From Planctomycetota bacterium (GTDB lineage: Bacteria > Planctomycetota > Planctomycetia > Isosphaerales > Isosphaeraceae), in contig JAKAUH010000106.1 in NCBI GenBank assembly GCA_021818605.1, positions 1 to 5,422 of the forward strand: DNA of 5,422 bases. The letters are read 5' to 3'. Shown one piece after another: positions 1 through 5,422 of the stretch. The notes below the pieces were generated by a model, which was not told where the DNA came from, made no database searches, and saw only the letters and a program-made list of their open reading frames with translations. Within the stretch, counting starts at the first letter, position 1; the number at the start of each line of letters is the position of its first letter. Both the position numbers and the translations under genes were made by a program.

Positions 1-2
1 TG

Positions 3-15
3 CTGCCGTGGGCAG
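3..15. other. Small hairpin at left edge
   Basis: CTGCC-GTG-GGCAG forms a perfect 5-bp stem with a 3-nt loop, followed by TACGTTTG rather than a clear T-run. It could be the end of a terminator for a gene to the left of the window, or chance in GC-rich DNA. The rest of positions 1-72 shows no convincing promoter. Confidence 0.2.
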
Positions 16-72
16 TACGTTTGTGGAGAGGCGAATCGGGCCGGGCTCGGAGGTGTGAGGTAGGGCGACACG

Positions 73-1689
73 ATGAGTGGCGGAAGGATCGGCGCCGGTC
101 GGACCCTCGAGCGGCTGTTCGAGGCCGGAACGTCGGCCGGATTCAGCGACGCGGACCTGCTCGAGCGATTCACGGCCGTCGGCGCGGGCGCAGGCGAAAA
201 CGACCGCGCGGCCGAATCGGCGTTCGAGGCGATCGTCGAGCGCCATGGCCCGATGGTGCTGCGCGTCTGCCGGACGATCCTCCGCGATTCACACGCCGCC
301 GAAGATGCGTTCCAGGCGACCTTCCTCGTTCTGGCGCGGCGGGCTCGTACAATCGGCCGGCGCGAGCGGCTGGGCAACTGGCTGTTCGGCGTCGCGTCGC
401 GCACCGCTCGCAAGGCCCGGGTGGTGTCGGCGAGCCGCTTGAATCGCGACCGCGCGGCCGCGGGTCTGCGTCCCGAAGCAATCATCGAACCGCCGAGCGC
501 CGACGGCCGCGACGAGCTGGCGCGGATCGTCCACGAGGAGATTGAGCGCCTGCCCGTTTCTTACCGCGACGCGGTCGTGGCCTGCTACCTGGAGGGACTG
601 ACCCAGGAGCAGGCGGCGAATCGGCTCCGGCTGACCGAGACCACCGTCCGCGGCCGGCTCGCCCGGGCGCGGAAGCTCCTGGGCACCCGGCTGGCGCGGC
701 GAGGGGTTGCACCGGCTCCCGGACTGGCGTCGCTGGAAATCGGCGCGGATGCCTCGACGCTGACCGCCTCGCCGTTTTCCGACGCGATCGTCCGATCCCT
801 GGCCCGCGACGCCCTCCACCTCGCGAGATTCCCAGGTTCAGCGACGGGCGTGGCTGTCACGTCGACGGCGCACGCGCTCGCCCACGGAGTGCTTTCCACC
901 ATGAGGCTTCATACGTTCAAGACCTACGCCGTTGCGACCGTCCTGGCCGCCATCGGCCTCGGCCTCACCGCCGTCGCGGGCAGCCCGTTCCGCCGACACC
1001 CGGCCGGCCCCGAGGCCGGTGCAGCCGCGACACAGCAAGCGCGCGAAGCCCGCGGGAAGGCGGGTCAGAAAGCTGTGGGCGCGGGGTCGGGTGCCGCGGT
1101 CGACAGGGACCTGGCGAGGCTGGTCCACGGGACCATCGTCCGGACGTTGCCGGTGATCAAGGACTGCATGATCCTCGCCTACCTGCCCGAGCAGAACGTC
1201 GGGCACGTCGACAACTTCGCGATGGGGAACAACGGAGGCGGGGTACGAATGCTCATCGACTGGACCAGGATTCCCGATGATGATGTCACGTCCCCCGAGA
1301 ATCGCTTGGTGCTGGCGCTCTACTCCCGCAAGACGACCTCGCACCCACCCGTCGGCAAGATCCTCGGCTTCGAACTCATCGACGACTGGCACGAGATGAA
1401 TTCATGGAATCGGCAGCCCCGCTACAATCCCGAGCCGTTCGCGCATTACACCTTCGAGCCGGGCGAGGGCTGGAAGCTGTTCGACCTGACGCCGCTGGTC
1501 CGGGAGCAGGCCAGGGAACAGCGCAAGGGCCACGGCATCCTGCTGCGATTCCTCAGCGAGGATGTCCGCGGGCCGAACTGGTCCGGCTACCAGGTCGTCA
1601 GCCGCGAAGGCGCCGGCGAATGGACCGGCCGGCGCCCGGTGATGCTGGTCGTCAAGGACGCGAAGGCCAGGACAGGCGACGACCGGTGA
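73..1689 (+). CDS. ECF sigma factor fused to a membrane segment and a C-terminal DNRLRE/CBM96-like domain
   Basis: A 538-residue protein. Residues about 50-115 are sigma region 2 (DAFQATFLVLARRA at 78-91, then LGNWLFGVASRTARKAR at 100-116), and about 150-204 are region 4 with a helix-turn-helix (GLTQEQAANRLRLTETTVRG). Both should bind RNA polymerase and promoter DNA in the cytoplasm. Residues 205-282 form a linker typical of planctomycete ECFs (ALAHGVLSTM). One hydrophobic segment spans about 284-303, followed by an Ala/Gly-rich low-complexity stretch to about 345. Residues about 353-528 resemble a DNRLRE beta-sandwich: D364, PEQNVG, RMLIDW, NRLVLALY, DDWHEMNSWNRQP, WKLFDLTPLV, GILLRF and a closing RPVMLVV strand. 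This part probably lies outside the cytoplasm. The ATG follows an in-frame TAG at 61-63, with a modest AGGG Shine-Dalgarno about 7 nt upstream. No separate anti-sigma gene is visible. The sigma assignment is firm; the C-terminal fold is recognised by pattern only. Confidence 0.9.
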   Translation: MSGGRIGAGRTLERLFEAGTSAGFSDADLLERFTAVGAGAGENDRAAESAFEAIVERHGPMVLRVCRTILRDSHAAEDAFQATFLVLARRARTIGRRERLGNWLFGVASRTARKARVVSASRLNRDRAAAGLRPEAIIEPPSADGRDELARIVHEEIERLPVSYRDAVVACYLEGLTQEQAANRLRLTETTVRGRLARARKLLGTRLARRGVAPAPGLASLEIGADASTLTASPFSDAIVRSLARDALHLARFPGSATGVAVTSTAHALAHGVLSTMRLHTFKTYAVATVLAAIGLGLTAVAGSPFRRHPAGPEAGAAATQQAREARGKAGQKAVGAGSGAAVDRDLARLVHGTIVRTLPVIKDCMILAYLPEQNVGHVDNFAMGNNGGGVRMLIDWTRIPDDDVTSPENRLVLALYSRKTTSHPPVGKILGFELIDDWHEMNSWNRQPRYNPEPFAHYTFEPGEGWKLFDLTPLVREQAREQRKGHGILLRFLSEDVRGPNWSGYQVVSREGAGEWTGRRPVMLVVKDAKARTGDDR

Positions 1690-1691
1690 AC

Positions 1692-1709
1692 CGGCGCGAC
1701 GCGGCGCCG
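1692..1709. terminator. Possible bidirectional hairpin between convergent genes
   Basis: CGGCGC-GACGCG-GCGCCG gives a 6-bp GC-only stem in the 34-bp gap between the convergent sigma and phosphatase genes. The position suits a shared terminator, but there is no clear T-tract on either side, so it may be chance. Confidence 0.3.
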
Positions 1710-1723
1710 ACGCACCGACTCAT

Positions 1724-3484
1724 TTATCTGGCCCCGGCGATCGCCTGGGGATCGTCGATCACCAGGTAATGCCCGTGGTCGGACGAGACGAGCAAGAGCG
1801 ACTCGTCCCAGTTGCTGTTCTTCTCGACCCACTGGATGACGGTGCGCACCGCGTCCTCGCCGCTATACACGGCGCCGATGGCGTTGTCCAGGTTGTTCGC
1901 GTGCAGGGCGAAATCGACGTCGCCGGACTCGATGAACAGGGCGAACCGCTGATCGGGGCGATGGGCCAGGACTGTCAGGGCAGCCTCGGTCATCTTCGCG
2001 AGGGTCGGCTGCTCGAGCCGGTCCTCCGGGGTATATTCCTCGGCCGCGACCGGCCGGCCGCCTCGCCCGATGCTGGGAGCCGGGTCATACCGGCCGTCGG
2101 CCGTCTGGTACGGCAGGTGGTCGAGTCCCTTGCGGCCGAAGAAGCCAAACAGGCGCTGCGACTTGCCTGCCGCCTGCGCGGCCGCCCGCTGGAGCGCCTG
2201 GCCTCCGTCGACGCCGGACTCAGGGTGCACCACGACGTACTTACCCCCGTTCTTCACGTCGATCGCCGCCAGGTCCGGATCCGCGATGTAGATGTTCCCC
2301 GGGACCCAGTTCTTCCCCTGCGGGGCCATGGCCTTCGACTCGCTGGTGATCCCGTAGCCCATCCCCATGACGACGTCGAGCCCGGGCCACTGCTGCGCCT
2401 GCCTCGCCTGCTGCATGATGCCCGGCAGGCCGAGCATCTCGCGGGCGAGGTCCTGGTAGTCGTCCCGGTGAACGTTCCGCGCGTAGATTGCCGAAGGCGA
2501 GGCGTGGTCGAACGGCACGCTCGTCACTGTGCCAAGCTTCCATCCCTGGTCCTGGAGGTCGTGAAACAGCGTCGTGATCAATCGTCCGTCGTCCGTGACG
2601 TTCAGGCCGTTGTTGTACGCCTTGACCCCGCTGATCATCTCCGCGGCGCTCTGCGAAGAGTCGGTGTACGCGTGCAGGACCCGGCCGGCGGCCATGACTC
2701 CGGCGCGATCCGCGGCGTTCGCCGACGACCCCTTGATGTAGCCCGGCGCCTTTGGCCCGAGCGGTCCGAGAGTCCAGGGATTTGGACCGGCGATCATCGC
2801 GTCGTAGCCGCCGCCCCGACTGTTGGGCGGGATCACGACGGTTTGCGCATTCACATCGGGCGTGTTCCGGTCGTGCGTCGGACTGGTTACGACGAATCCG
2901 TATTGCGCCGCGCCAACGGCGTCATAATCCTGGAACAACAGGCCGGAGCCCTTGCCCTCGGTGTAGACCTTGCCCGTCCGCGCGATCGCCGCGGCCTGCG
3001 TGGTCGGCCAGTCCATCCCGTCGAACCAGACGATGAAGAGGTGCTTGACACCCCGCGCGACGGCTTCCTTCTGCACCCGGTACAGGTCGCTCTGGTCGGC
3101 GTACTCGGCCTGCGGGTTCACCGTGTTCCTGGGCAGGAAGCCGTAGATCTTGCGAACCTCGTCGGCGGAGCGATAGCGGCTGTTCAAGCCCGTGATCGTG
3201 CTCAGGTTCCCCTTGCGGCCGAAGAGGTAGACGGCCACCAGGCGATTGGAATGGCTGGTGTGGTTCGAGAAGATGTCGCCCGGCCCCTGCGAACCGAAGT
3301 GATAGGCCCGCGCGAGCTTCTGGCTGGAATTGCCGACGTATTCGGTCTGCATCGCCTTGAGGCGGTCGGGCTCGCCTCCCGGTGCCGTTGCGGCCCCGAT
3401 GAACAGCAGCGAGATCGAAAGCCAGAGCGAGAGCGAGACGATCCGGGCGGTCGATCCCGTACTGGAGCAGATCGGTCGAGCCAT
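1724..3484 (-). CDS. Exported alkaline phosphatase, apparently circularly permuted
   Basis: A 586-residue alkaline-phosphatase-superfamily enzyme, expected to release phosphate from phosphomonoesters outside the cytoplasm. A Sec-type signal peptide is visible (hydrophobic 15-31, cleavage likely after ATA at 32-34). Matching E. coli PhoA by motif: D155 in WFDGMDW (D51), nucleophile S276 in YTDSSQSAAEM (S102), H327 and S329 in DHASP (D153, T155; His/Ser as in mammalian enzymes), R340 (R166), E519, D524 and H528 in FIESGDVDFALH (E322, D327, H331), D569 and H570 in DHGH (D369, H370). The protein ends 14 residues after DHGH, so the region holding H412 is missing from the C-terminus. A similar segment (HSNRLVAVYLFG, residues 78-89) is at the N-terminus. 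Residues 156-270 form a longer insert than in PhoA. The start is supported by GGAGGA at 3494-3499, 9 nt upstream. Family is secure; substrate is not known. Confidence 0.93.
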   Translation of the reverse strand: MARPICSSTGSTARIVSLSLWLSISLLFIGAATAPGGEPDRLKAMQTEYVGNSSQKLARAYHFGSQGPGDIFSNHTSHSNRLVAVYLFGRKGNLSTITGLNSRYRSADEVRKIYGFLPRNTVNPQAEYADQSDLYRVQKEAVARGVKHLFIVWFDGMDWPTTQAAAIARTGKVYTEGKGSGLLFQDYDAVGAAQYGFVVTSPTHDRNTPDVNAQTVVIPPNSRGGGYDAMIAGPNPWTLGPLGPKAPGYIKGSSANAADRAGVMAAGRVLHAYTDSSQSAAEMISGVKAYNNGLNVTDDGRLITTLFHDLQDQGWKLGTVTSVPFDHASPSAIYARNVHRDDYQDLAREMLGLPGIMQQARQAQQWPGLDVVMGMGYGITSESKAMAPQGKNWVPGNIYIADPDLAAIDVKNGGKYVVVHPESGVDGGQALQRAAAQAAGKSQRLFGFFGRKGLDHLPYQTADGRYDPAPSIGRGGRPVAAEEYTPEDRLEQPTLAKMTEAALTVLAHRPDQRFALFIESGDVDFALHANNLDNAIGAVYSGEDAVRTVIQWVEKNSNWDESLLLVSSDHGHYLVIDDPQAIAGAR

Positions 3485-3509
3485 CGGCGCAAATCCTCCA
3501 CGGGTGTCC

Positions 3510-3539
3510 GGCCGGGCTTTTCAGTTGGGCAAACCGGCC
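3510..3539. other. Inverted repeat in the phosphatase leader
   Basis: GGCCGG at 3510-3515 pairs with CCGGCC at 3534-3539; TTT/AAA can extend the stem past a 2-nt bulge. It lies about 10 nt upstream of the phosphatase Shine-Dalgarno on the minus strand, so it could shape the mRNA leader. Functional role is a guess. Confidence 0.3.
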
Positions 3540-3557
3540 TGCTTCGGTGGGTTGCTG

Positions 3558-3594
3558 GGGCGAGGCGAGTCGGTCTCGCGCGCTCGCGTCGCCC
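3558..3594. promoter_or_regulatory. 12-bp-arm inverted repeat in the divergent intergenic region
   Basis: The arms 3558-3569 (GGGCGAGGCGAG) and 3583-3594 (CTCGCGTCGCCC) are complementary at 11 of 12 positions, with a 13-nt centre. Such a dyad could be a repressor or activator site between the phosphatase and glgC genes, or a leader hairpin in the phosphatase mRNA. The high GC content raises the chance expectation. Confidence 0.35.
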
Positions 3595-3610
3595 GCCAGA
3601 CCGACGACCC

Positions 3611-3640
3611 AGTATGCCGGCGATCCGCCGCCGATGCCAG
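3611..3640 (-). promoter_or_regulatory. Weak promoter candidate for the phosphatase gene
   Basis: Read on the minus strand, CTGGCA (3640-3635, 4 of 6 to TTGACA) and CATACT (3616-3611, 4 of 6 to TATAAT) are 18 bp apart. This would start transcription near 3604 and place the inverted repeat at 3558-3594 in the early leader. The match is poor and no better candidate was seen. Confidence 0.22.
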
Positions 3641-3698
3641 CCATACCGGCCGACCCGACCGTCGCCGGGACCCTGGCGAAGCGCAGCCCCCCTGCCCC

Positions 3699-3727
3699 TT
3701 GGCTTGGCCCGTCCGGGCGTGCACAAT
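3699..3727 (+). promoter_or_regulatory. Promoter candidate for glgC
   Basis: TTGGCT (3699-3704) and CACAAT (3722-3727) each match 4 of 6 consensus sigma-70 bases and are separated by exactly 17 bp. The predicted transcription start, near 3734, leaves a leader of about 60 nt before the glgC start codon. It is one of the few AT-containing hexamer pairs in a GC-rich gap. Confidence 0.45.
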
Positions 3728-3792
3728 AGAGCGGTCCCGCCTGTGCGAATGATCCCCGCTGTTTCCCGGTCGTGCGTCCTGGAGGTTCTCTG

Positions 3793-5025
3793 GTGTATCG
3801 CGACGTCCTGGCGATCGTCCTGGCTGGCGGCCGGGGATCGCGCCTCGAGCCGCTGACCCGGGATCGCGCCAAGCCGGCCGTGCCGTTCGGGGGGATCTAC
3901 CGGATCATCGACTTCACCCTGTCGAATTGCATCAACTCGGACATCCGCAAGATCCTGGTTCTCACCCAGTACAAGGCCACGAGCCTGAACCGACACATCG
4001 ACGAGGGCTGGAAGTTCCTCAGCCGCGAGCTGGACGAGTACATCGAGGTCATCCCGCCCCAGCAGCGGATCGCCGAGATGTGGTATCAGGGCACAGCCGA
4101 CGCCATCTACCAGAATGTCTACACGATCGAGAAGGCCGCGCCCCGGGACACGCTGATCCTCGCCGGCGACCACATCTACAAGATGAACTACGCGCGGATG
4201 ATCGAGGAGCACCGCGCCAACGAGGCCGACCTGACGATCGCCTGCCTGCCCGTGCCGCGCGCCCAGGCGACTGAGTTCGGCGTGATGGGCGTCGACCGCG
4301 GCGACGTCGTGACCAGCTTTCTCGAGAAGCCGAAGGACCCGCCGGGCATCCCCGGCCAGCCCGAGTTGGCCCTGGCCTCGATGGGGATCTACGTCTTCAA
4401 CACCGACGCCATGTACGAGCTGCTGTTCCAGGACGCGGCGAGGAAGGAGGCCAGCTCGCACGACTTCGGTCGCGACATCATCCCCGCGATGATCGCCTCG
4501 GGCGCCCGCGTGCTGGCTTATCCGTTTCGCGACGAGAACCGCAAGAGCGGCGCGTACTGGCGCGATGTCGGCACGATTGACGCGTACTATCAGACGAGCC
4601 TCGACCTCATCCAGATCGACCCGATCCTGAACCTGTACGACCGCGACTGGCCGATCCACACCCACCAGCCCGCCTATCCGCCGCCCAAGTTCGTGCACAC
4701 CGAGGGCGACCGCCGGGGCGCGGCGTACAACTCGATCGTCTGCCAGGGCGCGATCATCTCGGGCGGACAGGTGTTCCGCAGCATCGTCTCGCCCGGTGTG
4801 CGGGTGCACAGCTACGCGCTGGTGGAGGACTCGATCCTTTTTGACGGTGTGCAGGTCGGTCGGAACGCCCGGATCCGCCGCGCGATCGTTGACAAGGACG
4901 TGCGCATCCCCGGCGGCTTCGAGGTCGGCTGGAACCGTGACGCCGACCTCGCGCGCGGGTTCACTGTGTCCGAGGAGGGAATCACGGTCGTGGCCAAGGG
5001 CGAGGACTTCGAGCGGTTCGGGTAG
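3793..5025 (+). CDS. glgC: Glucose-1-phosphate adenylyltransferase (ADP-glucose pyrophosphorylase)
   Basis: A 410-residue enzyme (E. coli GlgC has 431) that makes ADP-glucose and pyrophosphate from ATP and glucose-1-phosphate, the committed step of bacterial glycogen synthesis in the cytoplasm. The nucleotidyltransferase domain (about 4-275) has the ATP loop AGGRGSRLEPLT, then RAKPAVPFGG with K27 at the place of the E. coli activator-site Lys39, WYQGTADAI, catalytic D126 in LAGDHIYK (E. coli D142), K179 in FLEKP (E. coli K195, glucose-1-phosphate contact) and YWRDVGTIDAYY. Residues about 300-400 form the left-handed beta-helix repeats. All key residues are present. The GTG at 3793 is chosen because GGAGG at 3781-3785 lies 7 nt upstream; an in-frame GTG at 3772 would put that Shine-Dalgarno inside the gene. 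No glgA, glgB or glgP is in the window. It is divergent from the phosphatase. Confidence 0.97.
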   Translation: MYRDVLAIVLAGGRGSRLEPLTRDRAKPAVPFGGIYRIIDFTLSNCINSDIRKILVLTQYKATSLNRHIDEGWKFLSRELDEYIEVIPPQQRIAEMWYQGTADAIYQNVYTIEKAAPRDTLILAGDHIYKMNYARMIEEHRANEADLTIACLPVPRAQATEFGVMGVDRGDVVTSFLEKPKDPPGIPGQPELALASMGIYVFNTDAMYELLFQDAARKEASSHDFGRDIIPAMIASGARVLAYPFRDENRKSGAYWRDVGTIDAYYQTSLDLIQIDPILNLYDRDWPIHTHQPAYPPPKFVHTEGDRRGAAYNSIVCQGAIISGGQVFRSIVSPGVRVHSYALVEDSILFDGVQVGRNARIRRAIVDKDVRIPGGFEVGWNRDADLARGFTVSEEGITVVAKGEDFERFG

Positions 5026-5039
5026 ACGGCGGACACCTC

Positions 5040-5068
5040 TCGGTCGCTTCGCGTGTTCTCGATACAAT
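5040..5068 (+). promoter_or_regulatory. -10 element for the antitoxin gene
   Basis: TACAAT at 5063-5068 matches TATAAT at 5 of 6 bases and sits about 70 nt before the antitoxin start. No good -35 hexamer lies 16-19 bp upstream, so it may be weak or need an activator. The -10 lies inside the palindrome at 5057-5073. Confidence 0.4.
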
Positions 5069-5073
5069 CGAGA
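5057..5073. promoter_or_regulatory. Perfect palindrome over the -10 box, probable autoregulatory operator
   Basis: TCTCGAT-ACA-ATCGAGA has perfect 7-bp arms around 3 bases, and its centre overlaps the TACAAT -10 hexamer. Toxin-antitoxin operons are commonly repressed by their own antitoxin or complex at such sites. A glgC terminator is less likely, because no T-tract follows. Confidence 0.5.
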
Positions 5074-5136
5074 TGGCTGCGGATCGAAGCCGACCTCACT
5101 CGTCTCGACCGCCGCCCCGTTTTGGGAGGGCACGCC

Positions 5137-5412
5137 ATGCATGAACCGGTCACCGAGCAAACGATCCTCGACGCCCTCCACCAGCTTGCCCGCGAGCGCT
5201 GGGACTCGGTCCTGACGTTCATCGAGTCGCTCCAGCCGACCGGGTCCGAGGCGCGCGAACTTGAGGCGAGTCTCCGACCCCTCACGGCTACGGATTTACT
5301 GGCGTCAGGATTGGTCGGGCTGCGGGCAGAGCGGGCGGACATCGGCGACAGTCGCGAATTCGCCCGTCGTTTGCGGGAACGGGCCCAGGTGCGCATACAA
5401 ATAAGAACATGA
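5137..5412 (+). CDS. Antitoxin-like protein of a VapC/PIN-type toxin-antitoxin pair
   Basis: A 91-residue acidic/basic helical protein. The N-terminal half (ILDALHQLARERWDSVLTFI, residues 10-29) looks like the helix found in small planctomycete and cyanobacterial antitoxins. The C-terminal half carries LTATDLLASGLVGLRAERAD (49-68) and IGDSREFARRLRERAQ (69-84), a pattern that I recognise from antitoxins encoded just upstream of PIN-domain ribonuclease toxins, where it is thought to occupy the toxin. No classical DNA-binding motif is obvious. The ATG at 5137 has GGGAGGG at 5124-5130, 6 nt upstream. An in-frame GTG at 5053 would give 119 residues but lies within the promoter palindrome. The stop TGA overlaps the next ATG by 4 bp, so the two are probably translated together. 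The family call is by pattern recognition without a search. Confidence 0.75.
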   Translation: MHEPVTEQTILDALHQLARERWDSVLTFIESLQPTGSEARELEASLRPLTATDLLASGLVGLRAERADIGDSREFARRLRERAQVRIQIRT

Positions 5413-5422
5413 TGTTGAAATT
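5409..5422 (+). CDS. Start of downstream gene, probably the toxin (partial)
   Basis: ATGATGTTGAAATT begins in the ATGA overlap with the antitoxin stop and reads M-M-L-K before the window ends. The second ATG at 5412 is an alternative start. VapC-type PIN toxins often begin with a short hydrophobic strand and an Asp soon after, and M-L-K is compatible, but 4 codons cannot identify the gene. The assignment rests on the upstream antitoxin and the overlap. Confidence 0.45.

Noticed and set aside
838..1392. A 184-codon minus-strand frame inside the sigma gene
   Set aside because: It overlaps the membrane segment and DNRLRE-like region of a well-supported gene and has no motif of its own.
1690..1832. 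Frameshift that cut off the phosphatase C-terminus
   Set aside because: No HTG-like or last-strand motif appears in the other minus-strand frames past the DHGH codons, and only 34 bp separate the gene from the sigma gene. The matching segment is at the N-terminus instead.
3772..3792. Upstream in-frame GTG start for glgC
   Set aside because: It would place the strong GGAGG Shine-Dalgarno inside the coding sequence and add residues absent from the family N-terminus.
3485..3792. Pho box, riboswitch or small gene in the divergent gap
   Set aside because: No Pho-box-like direct repeats or known riboswitch core was seen, and the short open frames here lack a ribosome-binding site.
1769..3856. A 695-codon open frame on the plus strand opposite the phosphatase
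   Set aside because: It is antisense to a gene with clear catalytic motifs, its product is Arg/Val/Asp-rich without recognisable domains, and long opposite-strand frames are expected in high-GC genes.
5053..5136. Longer 119-residue start (GTG at 5053) for the antitoxin
   Set aside because: It lies in the probable promoter/operator; the ATG at 5137 has a much better Shine-Dalgarno and fits the family's start.
3202..5181. A 659-codon open frame on the minus strand opposite glgC
   Set aside because: It is antisense to glgC and crosses into the start of the phosphatase gene; its product shows no family features. It is a codon-bias shadow.
1..5422. tRNA, rRNA, CRISPR array or insertion sequence
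   Set aside because: No repeat-spacer pattern, cloverleaf, ribosomal sequence, transposase motif or terminal inverted repeats were found by reading both strands.

Overview
The window is high-GC DNA with three long genes, a small gene near the right edge and the first bases of a fifth. It most likely comes from a planctomycete, probably Isosphaeraceae/Gemmataceae-like. The main reason is the first gene: an ECF sigma factor with the DAFQATFLVLARRA-type region 2 and a long membrane-crossing C-terminal extension is characteristic of that phylum. Species cannot be named from the sequence alone.

Layout: (1) 73-1689 (+), an ECF sigma factor fused through one membrane segment to a DNRLRE/CBM96-like beta-sandwich domain. 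(2) 1724-3484 (-), an exported alkaline-phosphatase-superfamily enzyme, convergent with the sigma gene across a 34-bp gap. (3) 3485-3792, a divergent regulatory region with a good glgC promoter candidate, a weak phosphatase promoter candidate and two inverted repeats. (4) 3793-5025 (+), glgC, ADP-glucose pyrophosphorylase, starting at a GTG. (5) 5137-5412 (+), a 91-residue antitoxin-like protein of the type paired with PIN-domain (VapC) toxins; the presumed toxin starts in an ATGA overlap and is cut off by the window end.

The most interesting signal is in the phosphatase. Its C-terminus stops 14 residues after the DHGH motif, so the part of the classical fold that carries the last zinc-binding His (E. 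coli His412) is absent there. A segment that looks like exactly that missing part (His78 to about residue 116) lies at the N-terminus, before the first metal-binding Asp. The simplest reading is a natural circular permutation of the alkaline phosphatase fold. Other points of interest are the sigma-factor/DNRLRE fusion, which looks like a one-protein transmembrane regulator, and a perfect 7-bp-arm palindrome sitting on the -10 box of the toxin-antitoxin promoter.

The genes do not form one pathway. Phosphate scavenging outside the cytoplasm, glycogen synthesis and a toxin-antitoxin module are neighbours without an evident functional link. The phosphatase and glgC share a divergent control region, which is the only sequence hint of co-regulation.
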